Shown here piece after piece: positions 52,341-63,746 of a stretch of DNA of 64,000 nt. This DNA comes from Siphonodentalium dalli (taxonomy: Eukaryota; Mollusca; Scaphopoda; Gadilida; Siphonodentaliidae), in NCBI GenBank assembly GCA_032622095.1, contig CP136066.1, forward strand, positions 115,897,319 to 115,961,318. Reading direction: 5' to 3'. The notes under the pieces were generated by a model, which was not told the origin of the DNA, searched no databases, and was given only the letters and a program-made list of their open reading frames with translations. Each line of letters begins with the position of its first letter. The first letter of the stretch is position 1. The translations under genes and the position numbers were made by a program.

Positions 52341-53190
52341 TTTTCTGAACTCATACAAGATTCCTGAATTCATACAAGATAAACTGGGTGCTCTAGTGTA
52401 TTGCTATATGTGCGATAAACATGTTTTAGTAATGTCTAATGAGTCTGGGTGGCACGTAGCATATAATAATTTAACCTATATGATATAATACAATCACCTA
52501 TCTGGTGAAAACAATATCACCTATCTGGTGTAAAACAAAATCACCTATCTGGTGTAGAGCAATATCACCTACCTGGTGTATATACATAACATCTTTATAA
52601 ATTTCCATAACAAAGTAACAAAACACAAAAACTAAAAAGGTCTCTAAAAAGGACTAACCACACACATTTTGGCACTAAAACAGTGACTATTAATTATGAT
52701 TAACCGTGTGCGCTGTGTCAGTGACCCACTCAGGCATAGCTGCTATTCAAAATAGCATTAAAGCTGCTTAATAGGTTTTGTGACGAGAGGGAAATTGAAT
52801 GCAACCTGGACACAATACAATGACTTCAGTTTAGCAATAAAGTGTTCGATGGTATATAAATATTAGAACGTCAGTTTGTCTATAAATGTTCGATATAATA
52901 TAATGATTAGAGCATATCTTGTCGTTGACTACGCGAATGTAGTGGCCAGTGGGAGTGGTGTAGTTCAAGAATATACTGCTAGAGACCAGTCCTGCTGTTC
53001 ATTACTAGATTCACTGAATCTCAATGTAGGAGGTATGGTCCTGGTTTTCTCTGTATGTTTGTGTTTTGCGTTCCACAAAGGGGTGGATGTCAAAACATGG
53101 CTGAAAAAAACTCTATGAAATGGAATAAAATTTGGGGTCGAGGGTGGGTGATTCTAAAAAGTGGTCATCGGCAAAAAAGTAGCATACGTG

Positions 53191-55111
53191 TCTGGAAATG
53201 TTTTCCGACCCCCCCCCCCCCTGGATATATCTGGCGAAAAATCTTGAATTTCACATATCATCATCTTCATTATTTGCAGAATCTGAGCAATTATTAAGAG
53301 GTCACAAAAACAATGGAGTATAATACATTTGGGAGGTTGAATATATTATGTTCTTTGTTGTCCCGTTCGGTACCTAGAACTGCTAGAGTAATTAATAATT
53401 TCACACAAAACTCCAATCATCAATCAGCTTATTGTCTTGGCTCCTTGAGAGGAGGCTTCATTTGTATCATTATGTGGAGTTAGATTTTTAATTGCATAAT
53501 ATAGTGTCATACCCCCATATATTAAAATGAAGAATAAAGCAGTCACAAATATTCGACCCCAAACAACTGTTGATGTGCAGTTTTGTCCACTCAAGCAGGG
53601 AGCAATCAACATAAATGAGGCCACAGTGTTAAGAGATTTGGTGGTAAGCTTTAACCTAGTTATGAAGCCATGACTCAGAACTCATCTTAGCCCAATTTTT
53701 CATTGAACAACGGCATGACATGAAAATTCTCAAATATATAAAATTATGTGTGGGTAGTTGTCTTTCTAAGAGAAAATAATCATAAAATTTCATGAATCAA
53801 GAAAAATCAAGTCTTCTCTCATGATCTGCAGATATGATATCATAGATATATGATCTGCACTTTTGAAACAAATCTAATTTACAGAAGTTCTTGGTACCTG
53901 AAAACGGTGAAATTTTGAATATTTTCCGTGCCATAAAAGTGAAGTAAATGAGATTATAATAACCACTAGTTCGATGGTTCTTAAATATTGTATCACAATA
54001 ATCGCTTGTACCAAATTTCACAAATAAATTCTTGACAAATTTTGAGAAAAGCCATTCAGAAATATCAGGAAATTTTGGCCAAACGTGCATCTGACCGTTA
54101 AAACGGGATCTATGTGAGTAAACTGGTAAGTTGCCGGATATAGGTACTCGATATATTTTGGTGCATGGTGGAGGGTGTGTTCTTATACGTGTATGCGTGT
54201 TATTCATGTACATAATTCATCGTTTCGATTTTTTTTTTAATGAGCACATGCCAGAAGTAGGTACTTCATATACCGGCTATAGAGTGTAAAATTTGTATAT
54301 ATTTTAGCCTACATATATATTGAACTTGTACATTAATAGGTCAAACTTTGGAGCGAATATGATATATAATTTTATGTCACACAACAATGGGATATCTGAA
54401 TAGCGAAATCGAAGTGTCTTTGGGTCATGCAGTATCGGTACTGACATTTATAAATTGTGTCAAGAACATTACACATTCCTCGATTGACTTATACCTCGTG
54501 GTTGTCAAAGAGTTGTGCCATTTTAAATGTGTTAGGATGAGTCCAGTAATATTTCGCAATATACTTCGTACGCACGTCTGTATACGCTTCGCATTCCAAT
54601 AGCATAATTCTTATCCTCGTAGGGACCCACATGGATTAGATAATGATGGTGATTACCGCATTGGTATTTCGGTAGACAATTCATTGTGTTTACTCTAAAC
54701 AGAAAATATACATGATGTGATATGTGGTGTCGACGTAGCTTGTAACGAAGACGCCAGTCCGCTGGGGGCGGGGGGGGGGGGGGGGGGGGGGGTATGGGAT
54801 ATGGGATAGGGGTGGTGGGTTCTAAATGCTCACTCGGGGAAAATGTAGTAAAAAATATAATTTAATTCGTTCTGGGTGGGTACTATGGGAGGCCAAATTC
54901 ACAGTTATTAATAATTGCGTTTCAGTCTGCAGTTATTGACACAATCATGCAATGGCCAGCCCCTCCGAATAATATTGAGATATCACAACTGGCTAAGGAA
55001 TGACACACTATATACCGGCCTTACAACACATTGAGCTTCATGGCAATTGTTGTGCTTCAGCGCAATTGGATTGCGATTCAGTGCAATTATTAAATTGTAT
55101 ACATATATATA
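53191..55111. other. No confirmed gene; homopolymer runs
   Basis: C run at about 53210-53221 and a G run at about 54766-54792. The 138-codon minus frame at 53797-54213 has no recognisable domain. Apart from the uncertain fragment at 53424-53690, nothing is supported. Confidence 0.5.
53424..53690 (-). CDS. Possible membrane-protein fragment, minus strand (uncertain)
   Basis: Open from about 53690 down to a TGA at 53424. It reads APCLSGQNCTSTVVWGRI, a strongly hydrophobic stretch of about 20 residues (FVTALFFILIYGG...), then a polar tail ending EASSQGAKTIS. This looks like the last exon of a single-pass type I membrane protein, with a Cys pair and an N-x-T site before the helix. I do not recognise a family, find no convincing acceptor upstream on the minus strand and no polyadenylation signal after it. 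It may be a remnant, a terminal exon of an unseen gene, or chance. Confidence 0.25.
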
Positions 55112-55761
55112 TACTAGCAGGTGGACCCGACTTCGTCCGGGCTGTTTCCCCTCTGCTTTTCGGCGAATTGCGCGATTTGACCTTGAATTGTCCATTTTGA
55201 AGGTCAAGGTCAGGTGGGGTCACGATTTGACCCGTCCAAAACACTGCCCGGACAAAAGTACCCGACAAAAGTACCCGTCGAAATCCATCCGGTTTTACCC
55301 GATTTGACCTTGAATTGATCATTTTGAAGGTCAAGGTCAGGTCGGGTCTCGACTCGACCCGTCCAAAACACTCAGTGGACAAAAGTAACCCCACGTATCA
55401 AATTTCGCCGAAATCCGATCAAAATTCGCGATTTGACCTTGAATTTACCCGATTTCAAGGTCAATGTCACGCCGCACGGGCAAACGAATAGGCTTACGAC
55501 ACTCCCCATACGAAAGTATCCCTAGACACTAATTTTCATCGAAATCCCGTGATACTCGGGCGTTCGACCTAGAAATGACCCGATTTCAAGGTCAATGTCA
55601 CGTCGCACGGAAAATTAACAGGCCCATGCCAGTCTACGGCCGAAAGTACCCCCACATACCAAGTTTCATCGAAATCGGTTCGGTCGTTTTCGAGTCTATC
55701 GCGAACACACAGAGAGACACACAGACAAACACACAGATTTCCCAAAATATATAATAGACTA
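55112..55761 (+). repeat. Dispersed repeat with TCAAGGTCA half-sites, long copy
   Basis: Opens actagcaggtggacccgact and runs through about four diverged internal repeats of 'gatttgaccttgaattg', 'aaggtcaaggtcagg' and 'acccgtccaaaacact', closing 'cccaaaatatataatagac'. TCAAGGTCA or its complement occurs at 55178, 55204, 55305, 55331, 55434, 55455 and 55586. A shorter copy is at 63538-63746. Confidence 0.8.
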
Positions 55762-55800
55762 GCCGATGAGCCCGACGTTGTCCGGCTATTCAAAAACAAA

Positions 55801-56042
55801 AGTTCAAGTCGATAGATCCACCCGTTTCCGATATCTGGTCTGCGCATGCGCGAAGCTGGCGTCGCACGGGCTCGGCGACCGATAAAATTCGTATCCGGGG
55901 CAAGATACATTCACATAGCAAATTTCAAGTCGATAGCTCCACCCGTTTCCGAAATCTCGTCTGCGCATGCGCGAAGCGGGCGCCGCACGCGCTCGCCAAT
56001 ACGACAACGACGACCGCCTGGTCAAACTACACACACGTACCA
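55801..56042 (+). repeat. 121-bp tandem repeat, two copies, next to assembly gap
   Basis: 55801-55921 and 55922-56042 align over their length (caagtcgatag.tccacccgt, gtctgcgcatgcgcgaagc). They are GC-rich compared with the window. The array runs up to the N gap, so its true copy number is probably not resolved. Confidence 0.85.
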
Positions 56043-56080
56043 AGTTTCGTCCCGATCGGTCGAGAATCGTAGATTTGTAT

Positions 56081-56180
56081 NNNNNNNNNNNNNNNNNNNN
56101 NNNNNNNNNNNNNNNNNNNNNNNNNNNNNNNNNNNNNNNNNNNNNNNNNNNNNNNNNNNNNNNNNNNNNNNNNNNNNNNN
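56081..56180. other. Assembly gap of 100 N
   Basis: Exactly 100 N, the usual placeholder for a gap of unknown size. Frames read across it are meaningless. Confidence 0.99.
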
Positions 56181-56439
56181 CCCTTTCTAATATTTATTGT
56201 ATAATTATTTTTTTTTATATTCACCCCCGCCAGCGGACTCGCGTCATAGGGTCTCGGGTTCTATTTCGACTCCACGCGATGTATACGTTCTGTTTAGTGT
56301 AAACTCAATGAATATCAACCGCACTAACAATGCGGTAATTGACGGGGCCCACGAGGATAAAAACTAGGCTATGCCCCTCCCCACCATGACCTATTTTGTT
56401 TCATCTTCCGGCGCCCCTGTACATTATTTTTAATATTTG

Positions 56440-56830
56440 TCAACGACATATATATATACATCCAAACTTATTGTATATACATGTATGTACTTTAGTTTTG
56501 CGTATAACGTCACGTTACCATCATTGGCATCAGTTTGCAATTCCGACGCTGTGAAAGCTTGTTTTAATTATCTCTCCCCGGTTTACATTGATAGCGCACT
56601 CTATTAAAAAAAATGCACGTATATTCAGGTATATTGGCCATAATTCAAGTCTATTAGATTTCCATGGACAGCTGTTAAAATTAGTTTCGTATTGTCGTAT
56701 ATATTGATACAAATGTTATTAAAACGAAATTGACGTATATTAAATGTACTTTGTGAATGTCGATTGTATTCGTTTTCAACGTAAATCTGAAGGATGAATG
56801 GACTATGGATCTTTAAGAGTTGTGATTCCA
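56440..56830 (-). repeat. Dispersed repeat, inverse of about 49460-49700
   Basis: Shares in reverse complement 'attagtttcgtattgtcgta', 'ggcatcagtttgcaattccg' and the intervening order. Class unknown. Confidence 0.6.
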
Positions 56831-56896
56831 GAAACATTGTTCTCAAAACAAACAATTTATAATTTGCCTAGACCCGCTGATAACTTCTTTATATAT

Positions 56897-57230
56897 ATAT
56901 GAAATTTGTTATTTCTCGAAATGTAATTATTTGTGGCCCAAAAAAGAGTCGTCAAATCAACGGTCTCGGACAAAATTTCATATGAAGATGGATAACTCTA
57001 AAAATCAAGTGGTAATACGTCAACATTTCGTGATACTCAAGTGATAATACGGCCATATTTCGTTGAACAACATGTTGATAAATAACACGTTTCGGAAATT
57101 GTCATAGTTGACAGCGGTTAGCATTATTTTGTTTGTAATTAATCGATTCTGATAACAAGAAATGTTGTTGTAACTTGATGATATGGGAATCGTCTGAATC
57201 TGACGAGTACCTTTAATCGTCTGATAAGAC
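56897..57230 (+). repeat. Internal part of the TTAA-family element shared with 11026-11482
   Basis: Blocks 'gaaatttgttatttctcgaa', 'gtcgtcaaatcaacggtctc' and 'aacaacatgttgataaataa' occur in the same order at 11140-11480. It ends 'gacgagtacctttaa', a degraded form of the family terminus. Confidence 0.7.
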
Positions 57231-57930
57231 TTACAGCCCACCTGTACATTTTGTAAAAAAAAAAATTGAGAATTGTGTTAGGTAGAAATGTAACGTTCTT
57301 AATGTGATATTACTATGACCGTGCGACGAACTTGTGTGCATGGGTTGTTCTTCATAATAGAATAACCTTTTTTGGCATCAAGATGTTTTCGTTGTGTATT
57401 CGTTCGAGCATCATTAGTTATTGCATTCAGCGCGCATGATACACAAAACATAACAGGTGTTTAACTCAGGAGGAAGTGGGATCAATTGTGACAATATGAT
57501 AATAATATATCAGTTTCATACGCGCGTTCCCTGTTCTGGCCGCACGCGATTTTGGCAGGTGGGAGCCGACATGAAAGGACCATATGTGTCATCCGCCGTA
57601 AAGCAATTAACCTAATGGACTTTTACAAAACTTGAAAACTTGTGCAGTTAGGTTCATGTGATGTATGATCCATCCCTGGCGACACAAACAGTGGTCCATG
57701 CTATATATAATCATAGTTTATTGTTGGAAGAAGACAACTTGGATTTTGTATATTCAATTCTAAAATCTTATGCATGTGTGATATCGTCTGCTGATTCTGA
57801 CTTCTGTTGCTACTTTAACCACGCACATTGTTGTTATAAATTCTTCCCCCGTACAGATGAAATAGCTTCCCTGCACTGAACTATCTCATCATCTTTAATT
57901 TCTGCAATGTCGAAGATTGGTCAAAGTTCT
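57231..57930. other. No gene seen
   Basis: A 73-codon frame at 57658-57879 has no family resemblance. Nothing else is recognisable. Confidence 0.5.
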
Positions 57931-58115
57931 GGGGCCTGTTTCATGAAGCAATGTCATAAGATTATCTTAAGATGGACTTAATCTAAGATCTAAGGTGGAT
58001 CTTATGATGTAACTTTTCCGTTTCAAGAACGCGTTTCACAAAACAAGATTAAGTCCTACTTAAGTAGTAATTTAAGTTCGCGCGCTTTTAGACTGGCTCT
58101 CGACAATTTATTACA
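57931..58115 (+). repeat. CTTAAG-rich dispersed repeat, second copy
   Basis: Reverse complement of 19321-19505, opening ggggcctgtttcatgaagca and ending in the gactggctctcgacaattta region. Confidence 0.75.
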
Positions 58116-58583
58116 GCTATGCACAAAAAATGTTGGTTCTGTATGCCTAGGGTACAGTGTGTGGTGACAGATACTAGGGCGTGTCTAAGTATAATTATGA
58201 TATTTTAATGCAAGGGCGATAATCAGTATAATGACTGGTGCATACTTAACTGCACGAGCGCGCTTTTTAACTGTGTTTTCGCGTCAGACCCCATCCACAC
58301 ATACACATAGCTGCATGCTTCCAATGCCTATTTTATACAAACGTATCGAGCTCAAATATATTATTTCAGTTATTAATGGGACTTATACATCCTAACTCAG
58401 AATGTGAACCTTCACCCATATAACATGCCATTAAAGCGACGCGAGACATATGTTCGCTCCTTTCAATGTTGATATTAGGTTCTAATACATTATACGTATT
58501 TGAAGCATCTATAATACCAGGAAACCGAATATGTCGCCAACACGGCACACACATACAATACACCACAATGGAAGCACTGAGCT

Positions 58584-58892
58584 AAACGCTCTTTATTGAT
58601 TTCCACATTCATGGAATACTAACACAAAACGCTCTTTATTTATATTGCTATAATGTGAATAGGACTTCATATCGTGCTCTAAATAGACTTATTTCCAATC
58701 TGAGACATACTTTGTAGAAGCCATATATAAATGATGTTAGTGCCATTTGCTCTGGTTCTGTTGACAAATGTGCTAAACGCCTGTTATAATTAACAAACTG
58801 CGTATGAACTTCGAAAGTACGTTACGTTGAACGACATTCTGCATATATGTTTTAATAAAAAACAAATCAACGACTTCCAATAAAGAGCGTTT
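58584..58892. mobile_element. Small MITE, termini AAACGCTCTTTATTG
   Basis: AAACGCTCTTTATTG at 58584-58598 and its exact complement CAATAAAGAGCGTTT at 58878-58892, 309 bp apart. TA precedes and follows within the terminus, so a TA target (Tc1/mariner type) is possible but not proven. Confidence 0.6.
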
Positions 58893-58906
58893 ATAATTAA
58901 CAACAC

Positions 58907-59022
58907 GTGAACAGACGGCCGGTTCACAAGCCCCTGGGGAAAATTACTAAATACCAATATAGACTATACCACTGGTATATTGGTATTTTAGTAATTCCCC
59001 CAGGGTCTGTGGGCCAGTTCAC
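58907..59022. repeat. Hairpin element, half of it repeated at 35043-35095
   Basis: cccctggggaaaattactaa (58931-58950) pairs with ttagtaattcccccaggg (58988-59005), and outer gtgaac / gttcac ends also match. The right arm (actggtata...ttggtattttagtaatt) recurs beside the TTAAG palindrome array at 35043-35095. Confidence 0.75.
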
Positions 59023-59731
59023 AGTGATATTATATGTTCTTTCGCGGACCCCGGTGTGCCCGAGCGGTCCGTATACTATATACATGCTATATATCTTTTT
59101 ATTTCATAGTTAATAGATTATGATAATATACATACTAATAATAAAATAACACATATTATGTATTTTTATCTTGTTGATATATATACGGGGGTACATATAC
59201 AATACATTTTTACAATCAAATTATAACATAATAATATAGAAAGGCAAGTAAATAATAATAATAATAGCTGACATAAGCATTTATAAAAAAAAAATGAGTA
59301 TAAATCATTCACTATTATCCTTGATGTGAAAATGTTCGGACTAATTGTCTCAACATGATTATTGTCTACAGTGCGATTGGGTGATTTGAATGGCAAATGA
59401 TGTTCAACTCTATGTAAATATATTCTTTTTGTAACAGCAATTAGAAATGTATATATAGTCCGGTCTTGGCGGTTTACAGTTAGTAGCGGACACCCCGCCA
59501 ATCTTGCAACCACTGGCCACGTCACTGCTATAGCTTACCAGTTGGTTATTAATTACTACCATTTCTGAAACACCCCTCCGTGCTAGCAAGGTGTTATTCA
59601 GTTAAATGTGTTTATAATAATATATACATGAACTAGATCCCATCCACATTTCGGACCAACTGCGGATCACAACGTAGGTCTTAACTTTAAGATTATCTTA
59701 TGACACCTCACACCAGTCTTAAAGTTAAGAC
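59023..59731. other. No gene seen
   Basis: AT-rich; 59670-59731 belongs to the CTTAAG-type repeat into which the hAT-like element is inserted. A 119-codon minus frame (59166-59525) is unconvincing. Confidence 0.5.
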
Positions 59732-60942
59732 CAGGGATGTGGCTAGAGGGGGGTGTGGGGTGTCTCACCCCCCCCCCCCAGCAGAGAGCTATATTTTCAA
59801 TAGTTGGAAATTTCATACCTGCCACAACGAAATTTCACACCAACAATAGGTTGAAAATGTACTTGTAGTTTGATTATAAAACAATTTATTGGGGGGAATT
59901 TATTGTTTTTCGACCAATATTTGCATATGTTCCTATTTTTGGTCAAAAATTTTGACAGAAATGGTCATCAGTTGGAAATTTTCCAACCTAAAGGAGGTGA
60001 CAGGTTGGAAATTTCCAACACTTGGAAAGCTTTTGTCCTGGTCCCTCCCCCGTGGCCAGTCAAAAACGTCTAGTTAATTTAAGAAAACAATATCGTCATA
60101 CAATTGGTCAACATTGTCATTGGAATTGTCATCAGTTGGAAATTTTCCAACCTAAGTGGGGGTGTAGGGTTTGAAATTTCCAACAGTAGGAAGGCTTGAG
60201 GCTAGTCTAGATGTTAGGATTTTGCGATTTTCTTGTTCAGATTTCAAAATTTTCGCACACCGGGCCGAACCATGGTCGGCCCGGTGTGTCATTGCCCCAT
60301 CCACATGGCCAATACAAAACTGCTAATTAGTTTAGCAAAACAATATTTTACTACATTTGGTCAAACTTGTAGACATAAATGGTCATCAGTTGAAGAATTT
60401 TCCAACCTGAGGGGGAGCATGAGGTTTGAAATATCTAACACTATAGGAAAGCTTCAGTTGAGGCCAGTCTAGATGCTAGGTTTTGCGATTTTCTTGTATA
60501 GTTTTCAAAATTTTCTCACACCTGGTCTGTTGTCGGTAGCTGTGTGCATTTGTCTGGAATTAGATCACTAGTTGTTTTTTTTTGGGGGCAATTTTCAGGT
60601 TAAAATATCTTAATGTTCTCATACTGGGAAAATAGAAGCATGAATATATAGGATATTAGGCCTGAGCATGAGGTACAAGGGGGGGGGGGGGGTGCAAATG
60701 GAAATATGCAAAAAGTTGTGTTGGTATGATTCCGACTCAATGGGGGGGGGGGGGGTGCAAATGAAATGGAATTATGCAAAAAGTTGTGTCGGTGTGATTC
60801 CGACTCAATGGGGGGGGGGGGGTGCAAATGGAATTATGCAAAAAGTTGTGTTGGTGTGATTGCGACTCAAGGGGGGGGGGGGTGCAGTTGGAAATTCCCA
60901 AGGTGGACACCCCCCAGCGGAGACCCTCTAGCCACATCCCTG
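59732..60942. mobile_element. hAT-like non-autonomous element, 1.21 kb, 8-bp target duplication
   Basis: Terminal inverted repeats CAGGGATGTGGCTAGAGG and CCTCTAGCCACATCCCTG; flanking direct repeats GTTAAGAC at 59724-59731 and 60943-60950. An 8-bp duplication and CAGGG-type ends are hallmarks of the hAT superfamily. The interior has four diverged 'ggtcatcagttggaaatttt' repeats and a tandem of about 73 nt with long G runs (60675-60890), but no transposase. Confidence 0.88.
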
Positions 60943-61085
60943 GTTAAGACCAAAGTTAAGACCATCTTAGGTTAAGACTTTGTTCGTGAAACGCACTTAT
61001 GACTGAAGTTTGAACTTATGACCATCTTAAGTCCCAACTATGTCATAAGTTGCCTTCATGAAACAGGGCCTGGGTATATATTTAA

Positions 61086-61574
61086 TTAAAGGTACTCAAT
61101 CCGTAAAGAGGGTCCCCATCTCAACAGATTCCAACAACAACAATCCGATCAGAGGGTCCTATATTACTATTTCTTTGGCTTTGGGGGTAAAAAATATTTG
61201 ATTCGAGTCGAGGAACCCATCAAACAAAGCTCAGAGTTATTAGATATTGATTTTTGAAATTTGTTATGTTCTCGAGATGAGTACTAATAATTGCCGTCAA
61301 TTTCGTATCCTGCTCGAGATTTTTACACCAAAACTCTATTCAAACAGATAAGGATGGATAACACTAAAATCAAGTGGTAATAAAAACGCAATTTTGACTG
61401 AGATCTGGGCCAGAAAGTATTCCCGATAATGAAAAATAATAGATTTCTAAAATTGATATCTAACAAATCTGAGCTTTGATGGGTGACTTCCTCGACTCGA
61501 ATCAAATATTTTTGACCCCCGAAGCCATTGAAATAGTAATTGAGAGGAGTTTTTATCGGATTGAGTACCTTTAA
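61086..61574. mobile_element. TTAA MITE, 489 bp, termini AGGTACTCAATCCG
   Basis: TTAA at 61086-61089 and 61571-61574; termini AGGTACTCAATCCG / CGGATTGAGTACCT; further inverted text inside (tatttgattcgagtcgagga / cctcgactcgaatcaaata). Relatives at 11026-11482 and 56897-57230 are degraded. Confidence 0.85.
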
Positions 61575-63537
61575 TATATCGCACCAACCCAAACTGCTGG
61601 ACTGTTCAAAGTCCCTTCATGAGAAATTGAGAAGTAGATAGAAATCAAGTAGAACTCGTTTTACTGCGAAAAAATGTGATTATCCATTTACCGATTATAA
61701 ACTTTAAGAGAAATTTCACTGTCGCAAGAATGTCTTGAAATCGAGTTCAATAAACCGAAACACACAGACTTTTTATTTTGAATGCACGAAAACCCGAAAC
61801 TGAGAATAAAACTCATCTCAGCCCAAATGTTTATATAAATTCTTGCAAATTAGATGTTCACAATTTTCCAGCACATACCTAACTTATTGAGGTTCTTGAA
61901 GCAGTATTAAACTCAATTGAATTGCCATTCGAGCCTTTTAATAGTTCAGATCAGTTATTTCCACTCAATCTGAATACGAAATGAGAACGCTCTTCCTAAA
62001 TGTCCCTTCTTAAATGAACTTTGTTGTCACAATATGCTACTTTTTTTGCGCAAAAAAAGAAATGTGTTTAATTGTCGGGTTAATTGTCATCACGTAACAT
62101 TAAATCATAAATATGTTCTCTTTCATTAAGTTATGAATTTTGTTCACATGGTACGTATTACCAATCAACATGTGTTGGAGACAACGCAACATGGCAAGAA
62201 ATGACCAAACATGGTGCCAAAACAACGAAATGTGTAGTGCGAATGGTACGAAAGGACCATGGTACGACATGTCGTTGTTTGAGCCATCTTTGAATTTGGA
62301 CAATAAACATAAGCAAATAGCGAAATAGTTTTAAAATTATTTATTAATAAATAACCATCAAATTCGAATACATGTAGCTCAACATTAATAGCTCCTTGCT
62401 ATCAATGTTGAAACGCCGTGACTTTCTGACTTGGAATGTTTGGGTAGTGGGTACGTCCTGTCTTTGACCCCGCCACACGTCGGAGAAAACCAAAGAAAAT
62501 GGGCGATTTCCTTCTAAAATTGCTTCGTAGTTTTAGATTTTTTTCCTCCAAATGTAGGCATATTACAGCCGAATAATTTCGACTCTTGGACCTTCGTAGA
62601 TGTTAATTCGTCTAAAAAAAATAATGAATGATAGACCCTGAGCTATACAATATGGGCACCCCCCCCCCCATGTGCGGATTTTTGCCGACAATGTTTTTCC
62701 ATTAGACGGATGTATTTCACACATTTTTCTGCTTATTTGCAGGCGTGGGTTTTTCCCCCCATTTTATAGCGATTTTCAACAAACTACTGTGTTTTTTGGC
62801 GAAAAAATCGTTATTGGGGTAGGGAAAATATTTCTGTCAAAATCAATACTAAAACTAAATATATCTTTTTAATCTCAGTTTCATTCGAACTGTATATAAT
62901 AAGTGTCTGCGTCGATAGCGTTACATGGGCACCTGACTCGATATATTTTTTAAAGTGACACCGATGATGTGATTTTTTATTTATTTTGAAGATATATCTG
63001 AAAAAAGGTGCTTTCAAATTGTGAATACACCCTTAGCCAAAGTAACGTCAATATATGTTGCAAACTTAACGGCATTTCCGTTGCAATATAGTGGGATTTC
63101 CGACAAATGCTGTATGTGTGCATGTTAAATGACATTTGAAGAGGGACTAGCGAGAAAATTATTTTCTGAAGTGATCAAGGGGCGTTTTTATCTATAAAAA
63201 GAGTCCTTCGCTCAAATTGAGCCCGCTTGGCAAATGTGTATGTACAATATATACTTACGTTTATAGCTGTTGAGAAACAGTCTATCCGGTCTGAAAACTT
63301 GTGTTATGGTGTTGTTTTAATTCTTCTGCAGTATTTTGTTCTAAAAATAGAATTTTCTCGCCTAGTCGAAAGCGACTTCCGATTATGTGTTTGTACGGTT
63401 TATCCACTGTGACCTTACATTAATTTCTTAAATTTAATTAAAGTGAACGTATTCTGTCTTGTCCGTTTGACAATTATTTATGTATAGTGTTTTTTTTATC
63501 AGGCCATATAAGCTTAGAGAACGGTATAATATATTAT
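61575..63537. other. No gene or named repeat seen
   Basis: AT-rich unique-looking sequence with only short frames and a C run near 62650-62659. Confidence 0.5.
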
Positions 63538-63746
63538 ACTAGCAGGTGACCCGACTTCGTCCGGGCTTTGACCTTGAATTGACAATTTTGAAGGTCAAGG
63601 TCAGGCCGGAGTCACTATTTGACCCGTCCAAAACACTCCCCGGACAAAATTACACGTAGGTATCAAATATCGTCGAAATCCGTCCAGCAGTTTTCCCGAC
63701 CATAACTAACAGACAAACAAAGACAGAAGTCCCAAAATATATCTTA
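63538..63746 (+). repeat. Dispersed repeat with TCAAGGTCA half-sites, short copy
   Basis: Opens actagcaggtgacccgactt and closes gtcccaaaatatatctta, matching the two ends of 55112-55761 with most internal repeats missing. TGACCTTGA at 63569 and TCAAGGTCA at 63595. Confidence 0.8.

Larger units (their letters stand above)
50251..53190 (+). repeat. Long dispersed repeat, expanded copy with inserts
   Basis: Colinear with 20541-21870 but carrying extra blocks: about 50319-50427, 50764-51127 and 51182-52340, plus a 61-nt difference near 52780-52842. It lacks the 83 nt at 21052-21134 of the other copy. The second insert contains the degenerate ~160-nt tandem repeat and ends in a run of gacggacggacgg and ttcgggggaca. 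Confidence 0.8.

Noticed and set aside
55767-55800. Sequence 'ccgatgagcccgacg' resembling a hammerhead ribozyme core (CUGAUGA)
   Set aside because: The conserved CUGAUGA and GAAA elements are not both present, and the expected stems do not form.
55846-56302. Open frames running through the N gap
   Set aside because: They cross 100 undefined bases and are artefacts.
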